NCBI GenBank assembly: GCA_035574315.1
Contig: DATLYW010000008.1
Coordinates: forward strand, 1 to 41,310
Length of the DNA: 41,310 nt
Source of the DNA: Candidatus Zixiibacteriota bacterium
Lineage (GTDB): Bacteria > Desulfobacterota > Binatia > UBA9968
Reading direction: 5' to 3'
Shown here: one piece after another, positions 1 to 7,185 of the stretch
How positions within the stretch are numbered: the stretch's first letter is position 1
Layout of the letters: each line of letters begins with the position of its first letter
Position numbers and translations under genes: made by a program
Notes under the pieces: generated by a model
Database searches by the model: none
The model's input: the letters and a program-made list of their open reading frames with translations, nothing else
Told to the model about the DNA's origin: nothing

Positions 1-1149
1 CCGGCGGGCGCCACCGCCGCAACGGCGCTCGCGCGCCGGGGGCACGCGGTGGTTCTGATCGACCGCGAGGCGTTTCCCCGGGAAAAGCTCTGCGGCGATT
101 TCGTCAGTCCCGCGCTCTGGCCGCTCTTCCGCATCCTAAACGTGGACCGCGAAATCCTAGCCGCCGCGCACGAGAAGGTCCGCTCCGCCCGCTTCACGTC
201 GCATGCGGGTAGCGAAGTTTCGGTGCCGATCTCACGGCTGGAAGCCAAAGCCCCCTTCGGCCTCGGAATCCGCCGAAGCACGCTCGATCACCTGCTGCTG
301 CGCGCTGCGGTGCGATCCGGCGCGAGGGTGCTGGAGAAAAGCTCGCTGAAAGATCTGGAGCGAGAGCCGCGCGGATGGCGCCTGCAGGTCGAGCGCGGAA
401 AATCCGCCGACACCCTGCGCGCCGAGGTCCTCATCGGCGCCGACGGGAGAAACTCGCGCGTGGCGCGCCGCCTCGGTCTGGACCGTGCGGCGGCGCTCAC
501 CGACCCGGCGGTCGGCCTTCAATTTCGCCTGGCGAATTTCTCCGGGAGCCCGGGAACGGTCGAGATCCACGTATTTCCGGGCGGCTACGCGGGCGTGATC
601 CAGCTCGGCGACGGCACCGCGAACCTCTGCCTCTCGGTTGCGCGCGAGCGGCTGCGCGGCCAGCCTCTCGCCGATACGCTTCCGCGCCTCGAGCTCACCC
701 GCAATCCGTTCTTGGAGCGGCTGCTGCGCGGCGCCGAGGTCGTGCGGGGTGTCCGCTCCGTTTATCCCGTCTATTTTCCGCCGCGGCGCTCCTACGGAGA
801 GCGCGTGCTCCTCGCGGGAGACGCGTCACGGGCGTGGGAGCCCGTCACCGGAGAAGGCGTTTACTTCGCGGCCGCTAGCGGATGGCTTGCGGCGAAAACC
901 GTCCACGACGCCTTCTCGAAGGGAGATTTCTCCGCCGCTCGCTTCAGCGACTACGAACGGGAGTGCGCGAGGGCCTTCGGGAGGCGGCAAAAACTCAACC
1001 GGTTGATCCGGTATCTCGTCTGGCGCCCCCGTTTGCTGCACTTCTTGATCCGCTACTCCTCGATGAGCAGCAGAGCGCTGGGTTCACTGGTCGATTCCGT
1101 CTGCTCGCCGGATGGCGCGCGCTTCTCGGTTCCGGCGGCCCCGACCTGA
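1..1149 (+). CDS. Geranylgeranyl reductase-family FAD-dependent oxidoreductase (5' partial)
   Basis: Flavoprotein of the geranylgeranyl reductase / squalene-epoxidase-like class, which reduces or hydroxylates isoprenoid or related lipid substrates with FAD. The frame is open from base 1 and starts inside the Rossmann FAD-binding motif (PAGATAATALARRGH, followed by VVLIDRE), so the start codon and the first residues lie before the window. Supporting motifs are FPREKLCGDF just after the ADP-binding fold, the LIGADGRNSRVAR segment, and the second FAD motif LLAGDASRAWEPVTGEG near residue 265 of the visible part. About 382 codons are present, near full family length. It ends with TGA; sodC follows 276 bases later on the same strand. 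The substrate cannot be assigned from sequence. A role in hopanoid, carotenoid or quinone side-chain metabolism is possible, but nothing nearby supports one choice. Confidence 0.85.
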   Translation, partial: PAGATAATALARRGHAVVLIDREAFPREKLCGDFVSPALWPLFRILNVDREILAAAHEKVRSARFTSHAGSEVSVPISRLEAKAPFGLGIRRSTLDHLLLRAAVRSGARVLEKSSLKDLEREPRGWRLQVERGKSADTLRAEVLIGADGRNSRVARRLGLDRAAALTDPAVGLQFRLANFSGSPGTVEIHVFPGGYAGVIQLGDGTANLCLSVARERLRGQPLADTLPRLELTRNPFLERLLRGAEVVRGVRSVYPVYFPPRRSYGERVLLAGDASRAWEPVTGEGVYFAAASGWLAAKTVHDAFSKGDFSAARFSDYERECARAFGRRQKLNRLIRYLVWRPRLLHFLIRYSSMSSRALGSLVDSVCSPDGARFSVPAAPT

Positions 1150-1425
1150 GCCGTGAGGCAGCATGGGAGGTCCGCAGGCACATCGTCAAATCGAAAGCGA
1201 GCCGAGACCTGAAGAGCGCGGCCAGCGGAACGCGAAGCTCCCGTTCTGCGGGAGGATGGGCGCGGCGTGCGAGGAGCGGCCAATCGACCCGCCCGGAAAA
1301 ACTCGGCCACGGGCCGTTATGATACGATGTCCGGCACGATGTCTGGATAGTTGCTCCGAACTCGCTGACAGAAGGCGTTTGCCCTGCGAAGCTCTGGATC
1401 GTGTCCAAACTCTACGGGAGGATCT

Positions 1426-1974
1426 ATGAAGCTTTTTACGACCGCTTCCATTTTTTGGATCGTCGCGGCGGGTGGATGGGGAATTGCCTCCGCCGCGGAA
1501 TCATCCGCAGCCACGGCGAGCGCCAAGCTCGCCAACGCAAAAGGCGAACAGGTCGGGGAAGCGACCCTGACGGAGACCCCGAGCGGCCTGCTGATCCGCC
1601 TGGCCTTGCAGGCCAACCCGCCCGGCCTGGCCCCGGGCGAGCACGGCTTTCACGTTCACGAAGTCGGGAAATGCGAGCCGCCGTTCAAGTCGGCGGGCGG
1701 ACATTTCAACCCCGGCAAGAAAAAGCACGGCTATCATGCCAAAGACGGGGCTCATGCCGGCGATCTGCCTAATATCCACATTCCCAGCTCGGGCGGGCTC
1801 ACCGTCGAGTTCCTGGTTCCGGGTCTCGCGCTCACCCGGGGCAAGAACGCTCTTCTGGACGCCGACGGCTCGGCGCTCGTCATTCATGCTCGCGGAGACG
1901 ACTATCGGAGCGACCCGGCGGGCGAATCCGGCGACCGGGTCGCGTGCGGCGTCGTGATGAAAGCCGGGCTATAG
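1426..1974 (+). CDS. sodC: Cu/Zn superoxide dismutase, exported
   Basis: Converts superoxide to oxygen and hydrogen peroxide outside the cytoplasm. Of 182 residues, the first about 24 form a signal peptide (MKLFTT, hydrophobic core, cut near ASAA). Metal ligands are recognisable: H76 and H78 in HGFHVHEVG, H93 in GGHFNP, H101, H110 and D113 in AHAGDLPN, and H154 in VIHARGDD. C83 and C174 match the conserved intramolecular disulfide, and R171 in GDRVACG fits the active-site arginine. The ATG is set by a strong GGGAGG at 1416-1421, five bases upstream of the start. The stop lies in a perfect 14-base palindrome (1965-1978), a possible weak hairpin at the mRNA end. It stands alone, with a flavoprotein gene upstream and opposite-strand genes downstream. 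Confidence 0.95.
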   Translation: MKLFTTASIFWIVAAGGWGIASAAESSAATASAKLANAKGEQVGEATLTETPSGLLIRLALQANPPGLAPGEHGFHVHEVGKCEPPFKSAGGHFNPGKKKHGYHAKDGAHAGDLPNIHIPSSGGLTVEFLVPGLALTRGKNALLDADGSALVIHARGDDYRSDPAGESGDRVACGVVMKAGL

Positions 1975-2371
1975 CCCGCTTGTTGCCGCCGCACCGCAGC
2001 AATCGCCGGCTCGCGCATGTGCGGGCATGCGATTTGCCGTCTCTCGGCTAAAAAGCCGCGCCGAACCGCCGCGGCAGATCGTTCCTTCAGCGCCAGCGGT
2101 CGCGCGAGTCAGAGGGAGCCTTCTCACCGAGCGGCTCGCGGAGATGGCCCGCAAGAAAACCGCGTCGACCAATCCGCCTTTTCCGAGGTAAAGCGCCACC
2201 TCGGCTTCGAATACGATGGAATGGCGCTGCACGAGTACTAGTTCGGCAACCTCGCCCCGAAGGGTGGAGGGAACCCGTCCGGCGAGGGCGGCCTGCGAGG
2301 CACCGACCGCTGGCCGCGATCGGAAGGTTTCGGCCACGAGTCGCCGCGATGTCTGCAGGATCGGCAGCTCA
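1975..2371. other. Gene-less interval between convergent sodC and copD-like gene
   Basis: No ORF here has credible protein character. The only hint is a possible short remnant on the plus strand (2144-2241). A start MARKKTASTNPPFP runs into a stop, and the next frame continues as EVKRHLGFEYDGMALHEY to a TAG, as if one base had shifted. No clear terminator with a U-tract was seen. Confidence 0.4.
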
Positions 2372-2878
2372 CTAATAAGGGCCGCGGACGAGGAGAACGC
2401 CGAGCGCGACGGCGCCCAGAGCGAGAAGCAGCACGATCCGCCCGAGCCAGCTCGCCCGGCGTCTCAACGCCAGCGCCTCGGGCGAATCCGGACGATCCCT
2501 GAGCAGCTCGACGGCGCGCGGACCGATCAGAAAGTCGTGGAGCAAACTCAGCGCCAGAATCGCGGCGACCAGGAGGAGCTTTGCCCCGAGGGTTTTTCCG
2601 AAGGCGCTTTGCCAGAAGACCGGATCGCCCAGTTCCGCCCAGCCGAAGCCCCGGTGAAGCACGTTGAACGTTCCCGTCGCGATCAGCGTGATGAGGGAAA
2701 CCCAGCCGACGACCCGGAAGCGGCTCGCGGTGCGGTGGATGAGCGATGCGGCGAGGGTCCGGGACTCGAGCCGCTTCACCTCGGGTACCAGCGCCAGCGC
2801 CAGGAACGTCATTCCGCCGATCCAGACCGCGGCCGCCAGGACGTGGAGCCAGACCGAAAGCAGGTAGAGACCGCGCAC
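2372..2878 (-). CDS. CopD-family integral membrane protein
   Basis: 168-residue membrane protein of the copper-resistance D (CopD) superfamily, probably inner membrane. The first helix carries the family signature (WLHVLAAAVWIGGMTFLALAL), and three further hydrophobic helices follow at about residues 55-75, 92-115 and 145-165. Family members are linked to copper uptake or to unknown membrane redox roles; the metal role here is inferred from family only. The start is GTG, three bases after the stop of the DUF488 gene, so the two are probably one transcript. A short hydrophilic stretch near residues 118-140 (LRDRPDSPEALALRRRASW) separates the last two helices. No CopC domain or Met/His-rich metal-binding loop is visible. 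Confidence 0.8.
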   Translation of the reverse strand: MRGLYLLSVWLHVLAAAVWIGGMTFLALALVPEVKRLESRTLAASLIHRTASRFRVVGWVSLITLIATGTFNVLHRGFGWAELGDPVFWQSAFGKTLGAKLLLVAAILALSLLHDFLIGPRAVELLRDRPDSPEALALRRRASWLGRIVLLLALGAVALGVLLVRGPY

Positions 2879-2881
2879 CGC

Positions 2882-3247
2882 TTAGCGTTTCCTCCCCCGC
2901 TTCGACATCAGATACTCTCGCAGCGCCACCGCGTTGTTGCGCTCCGTATCGCGCGCGCCGTAGAGCAGGACCACGTCGCCGCGGCGAAGGCTTTCGAGGA
3001 TCGGCCGCCACGCCGCCGGCTTACTGTCGAGCTCGGCGAAATAGCGGCGGCGAAAATCCTCCCACTTCTCCGGGGAGTGCCCGAACCACCGACGCAAGCC
3101 GTCGCTCGGTGCCGCCTCCCTCGCCCAAACGACCCCCTCCAGCGCCTCCTTCTTGACCCCGCGGGGCCAGAGCCGGTCCACGAGATACCGCGTGGCGCCC
3201 TCGCGGCCCGCGGCATCGTAAACCCTCTGAGTCCTGATCACCGCCAT
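2882..3247 (-). CDS. DUF488 family protein (YeaO-like)
   Basis: About 121-residue soluble protein of the DUF488 family (YeaO type), whose biochemical role is not established. Typical sequence features are RVYDAAGREGATRYLVDRLWPRGVKKE near the N-terminus, the WFGHSPEKWEDFRRRYFAEL helix, and GDVVLLYGARDTERNNAVALREYL near the C-terminus. The start was set at the ATG reading MAVIRTQRVYD because GGAGGG lies just upstream (3250-3255) and the family begins there. A longer frame upstream has no family similarity. It sits upstream of, and almost touches, the CopD-like gene. A basic tail (KRGRKR) closes the protein. Confidence 0.85.
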   Translation of the reverse strand: MAVIRTQRVYDAAGREGATRYLVDRLWPRGVKKEALEGVVWAREAAPSDGLRRWFGHSPEKWEDFRRRYFAELDSKPAAWRPILESLRRGDVVLLYGARDTERNNAVALREYLMSKRGRKR

Positions 3248-3600
3248 GATCCCTCCGAATCGATGCGGGATTCGCTTGTGCTGTCGTGGAAGCGCCTTCG
3301 ACACGCTTTTTTCGCGAAGCAAATCCTAGCAGCCCGGCCGCGCGAAATGGAGCCGTCGAGCTCCCGGCCGCTACAAGATTGAACGCTGACTGGCCGCGGG
3401 CGCCTGCCGCCCGGGAGACCCGCCCCGAGCATCGGCGGGATTTTCTCGGTCTCGCTGGCGTCGTCACGCACACCGCCCGCTCGGCGACCCGACCCGCGGC
3501 CCTGCCGCGGGCGCCTCGGCCATCTACCGGCCCCTCACTTGCCGGAGACCGCCCGGAAAAAACACTGTCAAGATTTTTTCCTCAGCGCGCGCTACGGGTC
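3248..3600. other. Gene-less interval with an AT-rich inverted repeat
   Basis: No supported coding sequence lies between the DUF488 start and the hemerythrin stop. The interval holds GC-rich sequence plus the inverted repeat at 3555-3581, listed separately. Any promoter for the DUF488-copD pair should lie here, but no convincing -35/-10 pair was found. Confidence 0.4.
3555..3581. repeat. Inverted repeat GGAAAAAA / TTTTTTCC, possible terminator
   Basis: Eight bases at 3555-3562 pair perfectly with 3574-3581 around an 11-base loop. It starts about 20 bases past the stop of the minus-strand hemerythrin gene, so it could terminate that transcript. An A/T-only stem is unusual in this GC-rich DNA, and it could instead be a regulator site. 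On the minus strand the loop contains TTGACA, but no matching -10 was found. Confidence 0.45.
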
Positions 3601-4119
3601 TCATGGTGCGGCGCGCGAAGCGAGCTCATCGAGATCGTAACCCGCTCTCTGGAGCGCGCGGCGGGTGGCTTCCAGAACGCCGGGGCCGTCGTTGTGCGGC
3701 GCGACCGAAACCTCGGGCGCGGCTCTGAGCCGGTCGAGAAGCTCTCCCGCTTCGCCCCCGGCCAGACTGTCGCAAAGCTCGTAGAGGCCACCCGGCCCTT
3801 CCTCGAGCGCGTTGTGAAGATCGAGGATGGCGCGGAGCGCCGCGACAATCCCGGGAGTGGGGCTGGGCACGAGCAGGGCGGCCAGGGCGCCGTGGTCGAG
3901 GCGGAGCTTCGCCGCCATCGGCGGCGGCTCCCCGCCGCGAAGCTGCTGCACGGCCGGGAGCAGGATTTTCTCTTCCATCCCGATGTGCTTGAGCAGCCCG
4001 GCGCGAAACGCCGCGTAAGCTCCGGCGTCGAGCCGGCCAGGTTGCGAGACGGCTTTCCGAAGAAGCGCATCGAGCCGCTTGTGATCGTCGGACAAGAAGC
4101 TGGAAATCGTGCCTGCCAC
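3601..4119 (-). CDS. Hemerythrin HHE-domain protein
   Basis: 172-residue cytoplasmic hemerythrin-like protein expected to bind a di-iron centre in a four-helix bundle. Candidate ligands fall at the family spacing: H13 (DDHKRLD), H45 with E49 (LKHIGMEEKILLP), H76 (RLDHGAL) and H102 (DLHNALEEGPG). Such proteins sense or carry oxygen or NO, or protect iron centres; which applies here is unknown. About 40 residues beyond the HHE core (residues 125-172) have no recognised motif. The start is GTG with an AAGGA-like site about nine bases upstream; no ATG lies in a better position. It is the only gene between the DUF488 operon and the coiled-coil gene. Confidence 0.85.
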   Translation of the reverse strand: MAGTISSFLSDDHKRLDALLRKAVSQPGRLDAGAYAAFRAGLLKHIGMEEKILLPAVQQLRGGEPPPMAAKLRLDHGALAALLVPSPTPGIVAALRAILDLHNALEEGPGGLYELCDSLAGGEAGELLDRLRAAPEVSVAPHNDGPGVLEATRRALQRAGYDLDELASRAAP

Positions 4120-4211
4120 GAAAGGAATCCTTTCCCCGGGCTCAATCCTGCCCGCTCATCCAAACCCTATCGAATCGACGGAGCTTGTAAAGGTGTCCGT
4201 GACGGCGCGTC

Positions 4212-4907
4212 TCAGCGCGCGCGTGTGGTGAGGTCCTGGTGGATCTCTCGGAGGTGGTCGAGCTGGCTCTGGATCCGATCGCGCAGCGAGGCGTGAAAAT
4301 CGGCCGCTTCGCGCACCAGCCTTTCGTTCTCGCGGCTGAGACCGGCGACCGCGTTCTCGAGCTCCGGCACGCGCGCGCCGAGCGCTTCGAGGTCCTTCAG
4401 CCGATCGAGAGCTTCGCTTTTTTCCCGCTCGAGCCTGTCGATGCCGCGCTCCAGCTCCACGACGCGGGCTTCGGTCGCTTGCAGCCGTGCGAGCGTGTCC
4501 CGTTGCCCGTTGGCCTGCTCTTCGAGCCGAGCGACCCGGTCCCTCAAGCGGGCATTTTCTGCTTCAGCCTGCGCCAGCTTTCCGGCAAGCTGCGCGCCCT
4601 CGCCCGCGGTTCTCTCCTTCCGGGTGAGGCTCTCTCGCGCCTCCGCGAGCTCCGTGAGGAGTTGCCGGCGCTCCGCTTCCAGGTCGGCGACGTTTTTCTC
4701 GAGCAGAGCGATCTTGTGCGCGTCGCCGCCGGCCGCCGGGGCCGGGGCCTCGGCCTGCGCCGGCCGTTCACCGGTGAGCTCGTTCAGGCGGGCCTCGGCG
4801 AGGGCGAGGCGGTCAGTCTTCTCCTTGAGCTCGACGGCGTTTTTCCAGATAACGACGAGCAACGCGCCGAACGCGATGCCCATCGAGACGAATATGAGGA
4901 GTTCCAT
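4212..4907 (-). CDS. Membrane-anchored coiled-coil protein, unknown function
   Basis: 231 residues. Residues about 2-21 form one hydrophobic helix (MELLIFVSMGIAFGALLVVI). After it the chain is almost wholly charged heptad sequence (LEKNVADLEAERRQLLTEL, LARLQATEARVVELERGID) interrupted by a Pro/Ala-rich linker near residues 48-60. This predicts an inner-membrane anchor with a long coiled coil, probably on the cytoplasmic side given the basic residues just after the helix. I recognise no named family. Similar architecture occurs in division, polarity and envelope-organising proteins, but no specific role can be given. The start is ATG with only a weak ribosome site. Its neighbours are the hemerythrin gene downstream and a small HTH gene upstream. 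Confidence 0.65.
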   Translation of the reverse strand: MELLIFVSMGIAFGALLVVIWKNAVELKEKTDRLALAEARLNELTGERPAQAEAPAPAAGGDAHKIALLEKNVADLEAERRQLLTELAEARESLTRKERTAGEGAQLAGKLAQAEAENARLRDRVARLEEQANGQRDTLARLQATEARVVELERGIDRLEREKSEALDRLKDLEALGARVPELENAVAGLSRENERLVREAADFHASLRDRIQSQLDHLREIHQDLTTRAR

Positions 4908-5065
4908 TTCGTGTTGAGGCCGGACGAAAGCGGGATTTTACCCGCGCGCGCAAAGGCGCGCAAGCATCACCGATTCGCCCCCCTACAACTCGACGGCCGG
5001 GTTCTCTTCGTTTCGTATAGACTGCCGGCCGGACTGCGACGCCGTCCCCATGGCGCAACGGGGAG

Positions 5066-5287
5066 TTACTTGACTGCGGTCAGCCGATCCTTCGAAGCGG
5101 CTTCGGCGCTGTCCGAAAGGTTCGCGGGCTTGCTGGTGACCAGCTCCAGGACGTCGCTTCGGCTGAAACGCCAGCTCCGGCCGATGCGGTTTCCCGGAAT
5201 CACGCCCTTCTCAGCGAGCTTGTACACCGTCTTGAGATGGATCTTGAGCAATGCTGCCACCTCGGACGGGGTCATGATCTCTTCCAC
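5066..5287 (-). CDS. Excisionase/MerR-type helix-turn-helix DNA-binding protein
   Basis: 73-residue protein that is essentially one winged-HTH of the excisionase (SinR/Xis-like) family: MTPSEVAALLKIHLKTVYKLAEKG forms the HTH, and GNRIGRSWRFSRSDVLELV the wing. Such single-domain proteins are found as phage excisionases and as host regulators. A short Ser/Ala/Lys tail follows. The frame is open further upstream, but the start was set at GTG 5287 because an AAGGAG site precedes it by about eight bases; an internal ATG four codons later is the alternative. It lies 388 bases from the tmRNA gene. No integrase is present nearby, so a mobile-element role is possible but unsupported. Confidence 0.75.
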   Translation of the reverse strand: MEEIMTPSEVAALLKIHLKTVYKLAEKGVIPGNRIGRSWRFSRSDVLELVTSKPANLSDSAEAASKDRLTAVK

Positions 5288-5675
5288 CGTGGTTTTCTCC
5301 TTCCTGTAGTGTCCAGTCCGTAGAGCGAGGGAGCACAAGCTGTGCCAATGGCTACCGAGGAGGTGCCCTTGACCCCTAAGACGCCATAACTCCAAAGAAT
5401 TTCCCCGCTTGCCGGAGAACTCTAGGGAAGATCGGCAAAGCACTTGCTCTGGACAAAATTGACCAAACCGTGCGCTTTTCGACAGAGAAAAAGCTGGCCT
5501 GTCACGGGGTGAGGTCAAGGGCTGTCGAGACAACGGTCGAAGGAGAGTCCGAGGTCCGGCAGAGCGCGCGCACGATGACGGCTCCCGGCTCAGCCGGATC
5601 GATCGGACCGCCGCCCCTGTTCCCTGTCCCCAGCCTCTGGAAGCTCGCCGCCCAAAGCGCTAAAGTAATGTTTAT
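5288..5675. other. Intergenic region between the HTH gene and ssrA
   Basis: No supported ORF. It should contain divergent promoters for the minus-strand HTH gene and the plus-strand tmRNA. A -10-like TAATGT lies at 5666-5671, just before the mature tmRNA 5' end at 5676, but no good -35 was seen. The rest is unremarkable. Confidence 0.4.
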
Positions 5676-6029
5676 GGGGGCGATGTGGGTTCGACGGGGG
5701 TGGGAAGCCAAAGTGGCATGCCGGGGTTCTGCTATCCCGTTAAACAAGCAGATCTGCAAAATTAAACGCAGACAATTTCGAGTACAAACTGGCTGCCTAA
5801 CCGCGGCCAGCGTCTTACCGGCTTTCTCCCACGAAGCTGGATAAGGCGTCGCTCAGTGGGATGGGCCGATTCTCCTGCCGGAGGAGATGAGGCCGAGATC
5901 CAAACCGGCTGGCTCCGAGAGACCCTGCCGTTGGGGGCTCGAGGAGCGAGATCAAAACACCGGCTAAGCATGTAGTCATATTTGGCGGAAGACTCTCGGA
6001 CGGGGGTTCGATTCCCCCCGCCTCCACCA
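5676..6029 (+). ncRNA. ssrA: Transfer-messenger RNA (tmRNA, one-piece)
   Basis: Rescues stalled ribosomes with SmpB and tags the unfinished protein for degradation. The 5' end GGGGGCGATGTGGGTTCGACGG and the 3' end GGGGGTTCGATTCCCCCC then CGCCTCCACCA are diagnostic. The acceptor stem pairs 5' GGGGGCG with 3' CGCCTCC (seven pairs, one G-U). The T-arm reads GGGGGTTCGATTCCCCC, and the terminal CCA is encoded. The 354-base length fits a standard, non-permuted tmRNA. The internal tag frame is at 5756-5800. Its protein partner SmpB is encoded at 15269-15748 on the other strand. The tRNA-like 3' end is a frequent integration site for mobile elements; here it is followed by two gene relics. Confidence 0.97.
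5756..5800 (+). other. tmRNA proteolysis-tag reading frame
   Basis: The resume codon GCA at 5756 opens AKLNADNFEYKLAA and ends at TAA 5798-5800. With the alanine carried on the tRNA-like domain, the added tag is 15 residues. The final LAA is the usual recognition end for ClpXP-type proteases. The middle (ADNFEY) resembles typical ANDNYEY-like tags; the added N-terminal KLN and the KLAA ending are less usual. The frame is placed by the tmRNA ends and the family position of the tag. Confidence 0.85.
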
Positions 6030-6082
6030 AACCTTTTCCAACCGCCACGCGCGACGGGCTGCTTATTTCAAACCCTGCTCAT

Positions 6083-6271
6083 CTATAGGGTCACGGCGGC
6101 GTCCAGGGACCACGCCCGGCCGCCCACGATGATCAAGGCGATCGCGATCCCCAGCACGAGCAGGTGATACCCGAAGCCCTCGCCTTCTCGGTTGCCGAGC
6201 CAGTTCATGAAGAAACCGTGCCGCCGGTGCACGGTGGCGATCGCGACGAGCATCACGACCGTCTTGCGCAC
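6083..6271 (-). pseudogene. DoxX-family membrane protein, C-terminal fragment
   Basis: The translation VVMLVAIATVHRRHGFF followed by MNWLGNREGEGFGYHLLVLGIAIALIIVGGRAWSLD matches the C-terminal half of DoxX-like integral membrane proteins (two of the usual four helices). The frame begins abruptly at a GTG, and the sequence upstream of it has no DoxX character, so the N-terminal half is missing. It lies about 50 bases past the 3' end of ssrA, on the opposite strand. Truncation rather than a natural short gene is inferred from the family length of about 130-150 residues. Confidence 0.65.
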
Positions 6272-6308
6272 AAGGTCCCGAAGACGCCCTCAGGCAAATA
6301 ACCGACAC

Positions 6309-6640
6309 TCTGAAGCGAACCGAGCGCCGCCTGCAGGCACGCCGACAAGAGCTCGCCCGCGCCTTGGTGAGGGAGGAGCTGCCGGGAGTCGCAGCACACA
6401 GTGAAGAGATGCAACGGTCCGTCGATCTCGCCCGCCGGGCTGGGAAGGTGGAGTCGTGACCGGCGAAACGGGAACCGGCAAGGAAGTGGTGGCGTGGCTC
6501 GTCCACGGCAAGTCCTCGCCGGCGCCGGGCCTTTCGTGGCGGTCAGCTGTGCTCCGGTTCCCGAGAACCTGCTCGAGGGCGAGCTTCTCGGTCACGTGCG
6601 TGGTGCGCACCGGCGCCTTGCAACACCGCGTCGGACTGCT
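6309..6640 (+). pseudogene. NtrC-type sigma-54 activator AAA+ domain, frameshifted fragment
   Basis: Three consecutive frames read parts of one AAA+ domain. The first (to TGA 6457) reads VAAHSEEMQRSVDLARRAGK, like the start of the domain. The second reads [23 protein letters not shown], containing Walker A. The third reads GPFVAVSCAPVPENLLEGEL then LGHVRGAH. A further slip falls where GAFTGA should follow. With no N-terminal receiver, no Walker B, and at least two to three frameshifts in 330 bases, this is a decayed remnant. It is related in type, not in sequence copy, to the intact activator at 13071-15170. Confidence 0.7.
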
Positions 6641-6740
6641 CGATCATACGCGGCCGCCGGATGATGGCTGGATGTTCCGTTGATGGTTGTTTCTAGTTCC
6701 TGGTTTCCGGTTACGGGCTTCCAGCTGCTTCAAAGCAAAA

Positions 6741-6930
6741 ACTGTGGATAAGCTTGTGGATAAGTACAATGCCCTTGGCAGTCACCGATCTGCCCAGAAA
6801 ATAAACCGATAAATCTTTGATCTTTCAATGACTTACATAAAAATCGCCTGTCTGGAAAAACAGGCCGCTCTATCGCCTATCCCTGGTAGCAGCGTCCGGA
6901 AAGCCGGGCTTATCCACCAACTATCCACAA
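6741..6930. other. Candidate replication origin: DnaA-box cluster with AT-rich core
   Basis: Two perfect DnaA boxes on the minus strand (TGTGGATAA at 6743-6751 and 6755-6763, 12 bases apart) face two near-perfect boxes on the plus strand (TTATCCACC 6910-6918 and CTATCCACA 6921-6929, 11 bases apart). Between them lies an AT-rich stretch (about 6788-6845) and a six-pair stem-loop (GCCTGT 6846-6851 with ACAGGC 6860-6865). No protein-coding evidence overlaps it. Helically phased, inverted DnaA-box pairs around an AT-rich unwinding region are the hallmark of bacterial oriC or of DnaA-dependent plasmid origins. No dnaA, dnaN, rep or par gene is in the window, so the assignment is an inference from sites alone. 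Confidence 0.55.
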
Positions 6931-7185
6931 CGACATCTGCCGCGCCCAGGCGCGAAGCGCGTGGTTACGCCCGGCCTCTCGGCTGGCGTGCGAGACCTCC
7001 GCCTTTGGCCATTCTGCTTTAGCGTGCCGGCCACAAAACCTTGCTAGAAGAAAATTCCCTACGGCCGTCCTCCGAGACGTCATATTTCCCCCGGGTTTCA
7101 TGCCGTTCGTTCTTGTTTTTAGGGACTGTTTCTGCGTTTATGACCGGGCTGTTTCGCAGTTTCGCGAAGTCAAGCTGGTGTTTCC
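6931..7185. other. Non-coding flank of the candidate origin
   Basis: No supported gene. A 61-codon minus-strand frame ending at 7019 has a plausible start (ATG 7204), but no recognisable domain and poor ribosome-site spacing. G+C is visibly lower than in neighbouring genes. A GTTTCGC repeat (GTTTCGCAGTTTCGC near 7150-7165) is the only internal structure noted. Confidence 0.35.

Noticed and set aside
2144..2241. Possible frameshifted small gene MARKKTAST..PEVKRHLGFEY
   Set aside because: Too short, no ribosome site, and no family I can name; kept only as a note in the gap description.
2216..3382. Long plus-strand frame of 388 codons opposite the CopD and DUF488 genes
   Set aside because: Antisense shadow of GC-rich coding sequence: charged, repetitive translation with no domain, while the minus strand has two recognisable families.
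3021..3473. Longer alternative minus-strand frames over the DUF488 gene
   Set aside because: Arg/Gly-rich shadow translations; the DUF488 frame has the family motifs and a ribosome site.
5066..5287. HTH protein as an active phage excisionase linked to ssrA
   Set aside because: No integrase or att repeat found; single-HTH proteins of this type are also ordinary host regulators.
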